Below are positions 6,974-13,515 of a stretch of DNA of 14,975 nucleotides, piece after piece. The stretch is from Cytophagales bacterium (GTDB taxonomy: Bacteria; Bacteroidota; Bacteroidia; Cytophagales; Spirosomataceae). Position 1 is the first letter of the stretch. The number at the start of each line of letters is the position of its first letter. A program made the translations under genes and the position numbers. Under the pieces are notes generated by a model. That model searched no databases, was not told where the DNA came from, and was given only the letters and a program-made list of their open reading frames with translations. The DNA is taken from the NCBI GenBank assembly GCA_013205605.1, contig JABMMK010000253.1:1-14975 (forward strand), given 5' to 3'.

Positions 6974-8350
6974 TTAAAATCCCTTTACTTCCCAGCCTTT
7001 TCGGTAGGTTCTCTTTAAAAACTTTTCCGCCGCTGGATAATTAGGGAATTTCATTTTGGCTGAATCCCAAGTTAGCAATTGGTCCGGTACGCGAATTGCA
7101 ATCGTTCCTAATAACACAGCTTCCGCCATAGGTCCCGATTGTGCAAAATGAGATTCGGTTTTCTCTCCTCCCAAACACGCATCCACAAAATGATGGTAAT
7201 GATTTCTTTCGGCCAATGAAGGTAATTTCACCTCTTTTGGTGCGCCAAAAGGAATGTAAACAGGCATTTTTCCATGAGGAATTAATAAGGCGCCTTCGGT
7301 ACCGATCAACATCGATGATTCAGCTGGATATTCTCCATCCTTATATAAATTCATAATCTCTTTCGGTGGATAAAACTCACCATCAAACCATTCTAATTGG
7401 AGTGTGTCTTTCTCCGTCAACTCATTTCCCGGAAATTGCCAAGTAATATGATTTCCTTGAGGCCATGTATCTGCACGGCGCTCAGGTGAATTTTGCCACG
7501 ATTTTTGTACTTCTGCTACGACCGATTTAGGGGGCTTCAATCCCAAACCTTTCCATACCGCGTCAAAAATATGACAACCGATATCTCCAGACCAACCGGT
7601 TCCAAAATCTTGCCAAGTTCTCCAAATAGCCGAATGATAAATATCGGGTGCATATGGCCTTACCGGCGCTGTTCCTATCCACTGATCCCAATGTAATTGT
7701 GAAGGAACTTCCTGTCCCTGTGCGGGTCTTGGACCAACTAATCGGTATTTAGCTACCGCACCAGGTCTGTTGGAACATAAATACGCATGTGTTACTTTAC
7801 CTATGAGGCCTTGCTTGATCATAATCACCCCAGTTCTGTCACCCATCATAGAAGCAATTTGAGTTCCCAGTTGGGTTGTAACTCCCGCCTTTACCGCTTC
7901 TTTAGTTAAAGCACGCACCTCGGCCACATCATGGCACATAGGCTTTTGGCAATACACATGTTTTTTATTTCGGATCGCTTGAACCGCAATCGCATAATGA
8001 TTATGATCCGGCACCGTTACATTCACTGAATCAATGTTGTCCTGCTCCGCTTTTAATAATTCACGGTAATCGGTATAAGTTCGCGCCCCTGGACACAAGT
8101 CCGCAGCACGTTTTAGATTTTTTTCATCTACATCACAAATAGCCACGATCTCAACAGATGCGTGTTTTTTGAATTGTTGCAAATCGCCCCAACCCATTCC
8201 ACCTACGCCAATGGCCGCATGTCTTAATTTAGCTCCCGCAGGAATCTTCGCTACGGCTTCATTGCTAAACAATAAAGGACCTGCGATCGCCGCCGTCGCC
8301 GCCTTAATCATAAATTCTCGTCGAGAATTTGCTTGTTCGTTGTTTTTCAT
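6974..8350 (-). CDS. Tat-exported Gfo/Idh/MocA family oxidoreductase
   Basis: This 458-residue protein has a Tat signal (SRREFM at 9-14, hydrophobic to about 28, Ala-rich cleavage region near AVA at 32-34). The Rossmann domain follows: GVGGMGWGD at 48-56, CDVD at 72-75 closing the second strand, PDHNHY at 114-119, and CQKPM at 134-138 in place of the usual EKP motif with Lys136 kept. The C-terminal beta-sheet domain contains GDIGCHIFDA (255-264) with the likely catalytic Asp/His. The family carries a tightly bound NAD(P) and oxidises, reduces or epimerises sugars and cyclitols; Tat export fits a cofactor loaded before transport. It is flanked by the ceramidase-like gene (25 bp) and the heme-protein gene (18 bp). 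The Gln-for-Glu change is common in Bacteroidota and planctomycete secreted members. Substrate unknown. Confidence 0.93.
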   Translation of the reverse strand: MKNNEQANSRREFMIKAATAAIAGPLLFSNEAVAKIPAGAKLRHAAIGVGGMGWGDLQQFKKHASVEIVAICDVDEKNLKRAADLCPGARTYTDYRELLKAEQDNIDSVNVTVPDHNHYAIAVQAIRNKKHVYCQKPMCHDVAEVRALTKEAVKAGVTTQLGTQIASMMGDRTGVIMIKQGLIGKVTHAYLCSNRPGAVAKYRLVGPRPAQGQEVPSQLHWDQWIGTAPVRPYAPDIYHSAIWRTWQDFGTGWSGDIGCHIFDAVWKGLGLKPPKSVVAEVQKSWQNSPERRADTWPQGNHITWQFPGNELTEKDTLQLEWFDGEFYPPKEIMNLYKDGEYPAESSMLIGTEGALLIPHGKMPVYIPFGAPKEVKLPSLAERNHYHHFVDACLGGEKTESHFAQSGPMAEAVLLGTIAIRVPDQLLTWDSAKMKFPNYPAAEKFLKRTYRKGWEVKGF

Positions 8351-8375
8351 AGGTTTAGGTTTTTGAATATGTAAT

Positions 8376-9713
8376 TTATTTTATTTTTTTTATAGTTAAG
8401 TAAATAGCTGCCATGATTTTTTCTTCAATGCCATTTTCAAAGGGTCCCGGCATTCCATAATAGATCATACTGGAATCCGCCTCATACCCGCCTTCTTTTA
8501 ATACGCGTTCTGAAGGGATATAACACATGACCTCATTGCTATAGCCGGCCACAAAAATATTTTTCCCAGGAAATTCTTTTTTGGTCCTCAAGGAATAATC
8601 AACCACCACTTCGCCACCTAAGGCAATCATTCTGAACTCATTGCCCAATCGAATTCCTTGGATAGGATAGGAGTAGGTTTCGGTGTTCCAACCTTTATTA
8701 TAGGCCTCCAACATCAATTTAGCCCTTCTTTGGATAAACTTATCTGAACTCTGTAAGTCTTTTTGATAATCAGCAGCTGGTACTTTTTTGAACTTTAATG
8801 GAATGGTGCTAAAATAAGATTGAAGCTCATTCTTGATGGGCTTTAATTCTTTTGAATGAACCAAAGCAACCACTTGGTCTGCGAGGTTATTTCCATGTTT
8901 TGTAGCCAGTTCCACCGTTCCGCGGGGTTCCGGATTTTGATCTCCCGCACAACCTAAAATAAAAAAGGCAGTAGCTGTAGGAATTTTTTTCTCAATGTCA
9001 AGCTGCGCAAACCCCGCATAGTCGCCATTAATCAAATAATTATTGCCCATCAAAGTCGTGTTGTGACACGCATAGCCAAACAAAACAGCTTTAATTTCAC
9101 CCGAGGAATTCATGAATTTTAATACCGGTACCTCATGATCGATGGGTCCCGGGAGGTTAATGCCATTTTTCTGAGCCGCCAAAGCTCGTCGGTTGATGGC
9201 AAAGTCGGCCGATGTACGTCCCACTGAAACCTGCATAGGTTCTTGATGCTCATAAGCGTTGACAATCACAGTCACTAGTTTGTCTACCAAAACTTGTGTG
9301 TATTCCGAAACGATTTTTTGATCTGCTGGACTATATTCCGATATGACACTTAAAGACGGCCATATCATAGGCCCAGAATGTGTATGTGAGGAATTAAACA
9401 TGAGTTGGCGCCTCTCGATCCCCAATTTTACCTGAATTTTTTCAGCCACCTCCACGGATACTTGGTGCGAGAGTCCCAATAAATCCGTGGTCACAATGAT
9501 CATCTTCTCCTCCTTATTCGATAACACCAGGGCCTTCGCCCATAAATCATGCAAAACTCCTTCTGAGGGCTTATCCCGATTCGCATAGCCGGTCATAAAA
9601 GCGGGAGATTTGGGTGTGATGTTGATTTTGGCAATACCCACCTGCATCGCCGACTGCGAAAAACCGTTGGCGCACGTGAACAAACAAACAAATAAAATAA
9701 ACCTTATTTTCAT
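8376..9713 (-). CDS. Secreted neutral/alkaline ceramidase-like hydrolase, N-terminal domain only
   Basis: This protein of 445 residues has a Sec signal peptide (hydrophobic 4-14, likely cleavage after about residue 20, FSQ-SAM). The body matches the non-lysosomal neutral ceramidase N-terminal domain: GIAKINITP (26-34), zinc-ligand motif NSSHTHSGP (107-115) with His110 and His112, ACHNTT with His217 (215-220), GDYAG (230-234), GCAGDQNP (254-261) and a C-terminal YSNEVMCYIP segment. True neutral ceramidases run to about 650 residues or more with an Ig-like C-terminal domain that is absent here. Known members hydrolyse the amide of ceramide; in a sugar-oxidation operon the real substrate may be a different amide or ester. 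Its ATG overlaps the TGA of the degraded upstream gene as ATGA, which supports both this start and former translational coupling. Confidence 0.9.
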   Translation of the reverse strand: MKIRFILFVCLFTCANGFSQSAMQVGIAKINITPKSPAFMTGYANRDKPSEGVLHDLWAKALVLSNKEEKMIIVTTDLLGLSHQVSVEVAEKIQVKLGIERRQLMFNSSHTHSGPMIWPSLSVISEYSPADQKIVSEYTQVLVDKLVTVIVNAYEHQEPMQVSVGRTSADFAINRRALAAQKNGINLPGPIDHEVPVLKFMNSSGEIKAVLFGYACHNTTLMGNNYLINGDYAGFAQLDIEKKIPTATAFFILGCAGDQNPEPRGTVELATKHGNNLADQVVALVHSKELKPIKNELQSYFSTIPLKFKKVPAADYQKDLQSSDKFIQRRAKLMLEAYNKGWNTETYSYPIQGIRLGNEFRMIALGGEVVVDYSLRTKKEFPGKNIFVAGYSNEVMCYIPSERVLKEGGYEADSSMIYYGMPGPFENGIEEKIMAAIYLTIKKIK

Positions 9714-10055
9714 GCGATTAAATTTATCTTGATTAAATCCGTGACCGTCCGACCCTCTCGGTTAATTCTTGCCAAGGTATAAATATTTCCCAAGGTATCT
9801 ACTGCAATTGAATTTACATATAAAGGTCTTTCATTTTTAAAAAATGGCGCCATGATCTTGGTAGGTATTTGTCGCAATTTCATAGGTGATGAGGTGTAAG
9901 TTTTCTAATCCTTTGGCTGCTCCTTTGGCAATGGATTTTTCTCCTTCAATCCTTTTGCCATTTTTATAAATGGGTCCACCCGTTAAATTTTAAATGGTTT
10001 TCCCGTCGGCTCCCAAGGTGAATCCTATATAGCCATACCTGAAATGATCGAAAAA
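9710..10055 (-). pseudogene. Remnant: C-terminal part of a secreted repeat (beta-propeller-like) protein
   Basis: Reading the minus strand gives about 107 codons of protein-like sequence interrupted twice. The first block runs from YGYIGFTLGADGKTI (first codon at 10037) through NLTGGPIYKNGKRI and GLENLHLITYEI to DHGAIF. It is broken by an in-frame TAA at 9990-9992, where a Tyr codon would fit (TI-Y-NLTGG). At the six-T run (A-run 9839-9844 on the plus strand) the frame shifts; removing one T restores AIFKNERPLYVNSIAV and then LGNIYTLARI to the TGA at 9710-9712. The Gly/Asp turns and repeated blade-like strands suggest the end of a beta-propeller, but I do not recognise the family surely. The final TGA overlaps the ceramidase ATG by four bases (ATGA), so this was an intact upstream operon gene. 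Confidence 0.8.
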
Positions 10056-10135
10056 TTAGATTTGGATAAAATCCCTGCATGTATACTTAATATAGATGCG
10101 CTTTTAATAAAATCTCTTCTGTTGGCATTTTTCAT
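10025..10135 (-). pseudogene. Orphan Tat signal peptide, 5' end of the degraded operon leader gene
   Basis: A short frame starts at ATG 10135 and stops at TAG 10025-10027 after 36 codons. It begins MKNANRRDFIKSAS, a textbook twin-arginine motif (NRRDFIK) followed by a hydrophobic stretch, as in two other genes of this operon. It overlaps the C-terminal remnant in a different frame; adding one base in the T-run near 10050 would join the two as NFFDHFRYGYIGF. The joined product would be only about 140 residues, so most of the body of a former Tat-exported protein was probably deleted, leaving both ends. A real 36-residue leader peptide is the less likely alternative. Confidence 0.65.
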
Positions 10136-10217
10136 TATAAACTTTCCTTTTAATACTAACCATGATCATCAATGCCTTAAGCTTTTTGATTCATGAAAAC
10201 CCTTTTTTAAATGAACA

Positions 10218-10262
10218 TTCTGTAAAATAAATTTATTGGTAAATTAATTAATATTTACAGAA
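10218..10262. promoter_or_regulatory. Inverted repeat TTCTGTAAA / TTTACAGAA, candidate operator for the SusCD promoter
   Basis: Two perfect 9-bp arms lie at 10218-10226 and 10254-10262, with 36 bp from arm to arm, that is about 3.4 helical turns. The right arm ends five bases before the TTTG (-33) element of the candidate susC promoter, a typical position for an activator site. The spacer is AT-only apart from one GG and holds a 12-bp palindrome (10226-10237). The region also lies upstream of the divergent minus-strand operon, so one regulator could serve both. No regulator gene is present in the window. Confidence 0.5.
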
Positions 10263-10267
10263 AAGGT

Positions 10268-10298
10268 TTTGTTTTTAGTAGTTTTCATCATAAATTTC
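10268..10298 (+). promoter_or_regulatory. Candidate susC promoter (TTTG-N19-TAAATTTC)
   Basis: TTTG at 10268-10271 and TAAATTTC at 10291-10298 are separated by 19 bp, matching the Bacteroidota sigma-factor consensus TTTG / TAnnTTTG except for the final base. Transcription would start near 10305, leaving a leader of about 25 bases that is A/T-only before the susC ATG at 10330. This is the best promoter match in the window. Confidence 0.6.
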
Positions 10299-10329
10299 GG
10301 TTCATTTTTTTTACTTAAACTATATTAAC

Positions 10330-13300
10330 ATGAAAAAAAATTTACTAAGCAAAATTTTGTTTTTGCTGGTATGCCTAGTCTCCATGTCATGGAGTGCAAT
10401 GGCACAATCTCAAACCATCACCGGAAAGGTGACTGATGAAAAAGGAGAGGCTTTAGTAGGTGTTAACATCATACTAAAGGAAACCAGTAGAGGAACAAGT
10501 ACAAACATCGATGGAAAGTACACCATCTCGGTTCCTGGCGCAAGTAGCCAATTAACATTTACTTCAGTGGGTTATGACAGCAAAACCATCACGGTAGGAA
10601 GTCAGACATTGATCAATGTTGTTTTGGCGGCAAATGCTCAGAACTTATCTGAAGTAGTCGTGATCGGTTACGGTACTCAACGTAAATCTGATTTAACGGG
10701 TGCTGTGAGTTCAATCAAGACAGAACAATTGTTGGAGCGTCCAGCATCTTCATTAAACCAAGCTTTGGCTGGTCGTATGGCGGGTGTTCAAGTGAACAAC
10801 AACTCAGGACGTCCAGGTGGTCGTACTACAGTGCGTGTTCGTGGATTTAGTTCGATCAACTCATCAAACAATCCTTTGTATGTAGTGGATGGTGTCATGC
10901 TTCCTCAAGGAACATTAAACCAATTTACGAATGCCATCGATTATTTGAATCCAAATGATATCGTTTCAGTTGAGGTGTTGAAAGACGCATCGTCAACGGC
11001 CATTTATGGTGCTCGTGGAGCGAATGGTGTTATTTTGGTAACAACTAAAAAAGGTCAATCGGGCGAAGGAACCGTTACTTACAATGCTGATTTCAGTGTG
11101 AACGTAACAGGACCAAACAAGCCTCAAGTATTAAATGCAAAGCAATACCTGGCTGTGGAAGATTTATCATGGAAAAATATGGAGAAGTATGATCCAATTG
11201 GCTGGAAAAATGGCAAATGGGCTGCTTACGATCCGCGAATTCGCCGTGCTAATTATAGCAAGCAGTTTCCAGGTGTTTTTGATTCAAATTTAAATCCTTT
11301 GTATGATACAGATTGGTTTAATGAATCGACTCAAGCTAAATTATCTCAAAATCATCAATTAGGTTTTAGTGGTGGTAATAATCGTACACAATATTCATTT
11401 TCTATTGGATATCGTGATGATCAAGGTTTAGTAAAGACAACGTATTCGACACGTTACTCTAGCCGTTTTACCATTGACGATCAAATCAAATCATGGTTGA
11501 AAGTTGGAGGTACATTAGCCTACAATAATCAATCTGAGCGTATGTCAGATGTGAATGATGCAGTATCACGTCAAATCGTGGAAGATTTTCCTTTCTTGCC
11601 TGTAACCTATGCGGATGGTACGTATGCAAATAACCGTGATTTCCCTTTTGCGGAAGGTACTTTCAGTTCAGTACACCGTTTAATGGGAAGGCAATGGATT
11701 TTGAATACTCAAACAACTACGGGTAGTATTTATTCAAACATTACGTTCATGAAGGGATTAGAGATGAAGACTGTGCTTGGTGCTAATATCATGACTCAGG
11801 AGAACAACTCTTCTCAGACACGTACATTGGCAATTGCCAACCAAGGAGAGGCATCTGCTTCTAATTCAAAAGAGACTTTTTGGTCTTTAGAGAATTACTT
11901 GACCTATACTAAACAATTCAATGATATTCATTCATTGACAGCTTTATTAGGTTTTTCTTGGCAACAAACAGATGCTTTTAGTATTAGTGCTAACGTGCGT
12001 GGATTTGCAACGGATTATTTCGGATTTAATAACTTAGGGGCTGCGGCAACTTTAGGAGGTATTGGATCTGGAGCATCTAAATTTGCCTTTAATTCTTATT
12101 TCGGTCGTGTTAACTATGGCTTAATGAATAAGTATTTGGCTACCGTTACTGCTCGTGCGGATGGTTCATCTCGTTTTGGAGAGAATAATAAATTTGCTCT
12201 TTTCCCTTCAGGTGCATTAGCTTGGAGAGTATCTGAGGAAGATTTCTTGAAAGGGAGTTCGACTATTTCTAATTTAAAAATAAGAACTTCTTATGGTATT
12301 ACGGGTAACTCTGAAATTCCTTCTTACTCATCTCTTTCTTTGTTGAACTCAAATTATGCTGCCGTAATTAATGATGCGCGTGTATCAGGAACAGGTATTT
12401 CTCGTTTGGCTAATCCAGATTTGCAATGGGAGAAGACAGCTCAAACGGATTTCGGTATTGAATTGGGATTATGGAATGGCCGTGTAAGCCTTGAAGCTGA
12501 TTACTACTACCGTTTAACTACAGACATGTTATTAGATGCTCCGGTACCTACTACGTCTGGTTATGGTACGATTCGTAGAAACGTAGGTTCGATGGAAAAC
12601 AAAGGAGTTGAATTTGCCATTAACTCGGTGAATGTAAACACGAAAGGTTTCCAATGGAATACAAATTTCAATATTTCATTCAACCGTAATAAGGTTTTAT
12701 CTTTGGCTACTCCGTCTGATATCTTCAATGTGGGAGGTCCTAACTTTACCAACCCAACCAATATCATCCGTATTGGTGAGCCAGTAGGTTCATTCTGGGG
12801 ATTGACTCGTTTGGGAGTTTGGAGCGAGGCTGAGCGTGATCAAGCGGCTAAATTCACTTCATACAGAAATGGATTAACGATGTTGCCTGGAGATTTGAAA
12901 TACAAAGATTTCAATGGAGACAATGCCATCACGGATGCGGATCGTCGTATTATCGGAAATGGTAGCCCTGATTTCTGGGGTTCATTGACCAACACATTCA
13001 AGTATAACAATTTTGATTTGATGTTGGAATTAGCTTATTCGTATGGAAACGATGTGATGTTAATGAACTTACACCCATCAGAAGATCGTACTGCCTTAGC
13101 CAATAGTTATACAACGGTATTGAACGCTTGGACTCCAACAAACCAAAACACGATGATTGCTGAAATACGTGATACACGTGCGGGTTATGTGACCAACGTA
13201 GATACGTGGTGGATTAAGGATGGTTCATTCTTAAGAGGAAGAAACTTGTTGTTAGGTTATACTTTCCCGAGTAATGTAACTAGCAAGCTTAAGTTGAGCC

Positions 13301-13485
13301 GTCTACGTGTGTATGGAACTGCTCAGAACTTCTTCTTATTAGTTAAAGAGGCAGGTGTAGTAGGTGATCCTGAAACTACACCATTGAATCAAGGTGGCGG
13401 TAACAGTGCATTCTCGCAAGGTATGATTTGGCACAACTATCCAAAGCCAACGATTTACATGTTAGGTCTACAAGTTGCATTTTAA
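10330..13485 (+). CDS. susC: SusC/RagA family TonB-dependent outer membrane receptor
   Basis: This 1051-residue outer-membrane transporter has a signal peptide of about 25 residues (cleavage near AMA-QSQ). A carboxypeptidase-regulatory-like beta-sandwich follows (about 28-105, TITGKVTDEKGEALVGVNI). Then comes the SusC junction LSEVVVIGYGTQRKSDLTGAVSS (106-128), the plug domain to about 240 (PLYVVDGV, ANGVILVTTKKG) and a 22-strand-type barrel ending in the aromatic residue of QVAF. Length and order are normal for SusC; no STN domain is present, so there is no sign of direct anti-sigma signalling. It pairs with the SusD lipoprotein encoded 30 bp downstream to import oligosaccharides or similar nutrients with TonB energy. 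Arg codons are mostly CGT, unlike the mixed usage of the minus-strand operon, which suggests high expression. Promoter and operator candidates lie upstream. Substrate unknown. Confidence 0.97.
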   Translation: MKKNLLSKILFLLVCLVSMSWSAMAQSQTITGKVTDEKGEALVGVNIILKETSRGTSTNIDGKYTISVPGASSQLTFTSVGYDSKTITVGSQTLINVVLAANAQNLSEVVVIGYGTQRKSDLTGAVSSIKTEQLLERPASSLNQALAGRMAGVQVNNNSGRPGGRTTVRVRGFSSINSSNNPLYVVDGVMLPQGTLNQFTNAIDYLNPNDIVSVEVLKDASSTAIYGARGANGVILVTTKKGQSGEGTVTYNADFSVNVTGPNKPQVLNAKQYLAVEDLSWKNMEKYDPIGWKNGKWAAYDPRIRRANYSKQFPGVFDSNLNPLYDTDWFNESTQAKLSQNHQLGFSGGNNRTQYSFSIGYRDDQGLVKTTYSTRYSSRFTIDDQIKSWLKVGGTLAYNNQSERMSDVNDAVSRQIVEDFPFLPVTYADGTYANNRDFPFAEGTFSSVHRLMGRQWILNTQTTTGSIYSNITFMKGLEMKTVLGANIMTQENNSSQTRTLAIANQGEASASNSKETFWSLENYLTYTKQFNDIHSLTALLGFSWQQTDAFSISANVRGFATDYFGFNNLGAAATLGGIGSGASKFAFNSYFGRVNYGLMNKYLATVTARADGSSRFGENNKFALFPSGALAWRVSEEDFLKGSSTISNLKIRTSYGITGNSEIPSYSSLSLLNSNYAAVINDARVSGTGISRLANPDLQWEKTAQTDFGIELGLWNGRVSLEADYYYRLTTDMLLDAPVPTTSGYGTIRRNVGSMENKGVEFAINSVNVNTKGFQWNTNFNISFNRNKVLSLATPSDIFNVGGPNFTNPTNIIRIGEPVGSFWGLTRLGVWSEAERDQAAKFTSYRNGLTMLPGDLKYKDFNGDNAITDADRRIIGNGSPDFWGSLTNTFKYNNFDLMLELAYSYGNDVMLMNLHPSEDRTALANSYTTVLNAWTPTNQNTMIAEIRDTRAGYVTNVDTWWIKDGSFLRGRNLLLGYTFPSNVTSKLKLSRLRVYGTAQNFFLLVKEAGVVGDPETTPLNQGGGNSAFSQGMIWHNYPKPTIYMLGLQVAF

Positions 13486-13515
13486 TTCTACGGATCATTT
13501 AAATTTAAAAATGTC

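Noticed and set aside
10136..10217. Minus-strand promoter for the operon upstream of the Tat remnant
   Set aside because: I found no convincing TTTG / TAnnTTTG pair at proper spacing; the true promoter of the operon is not located.
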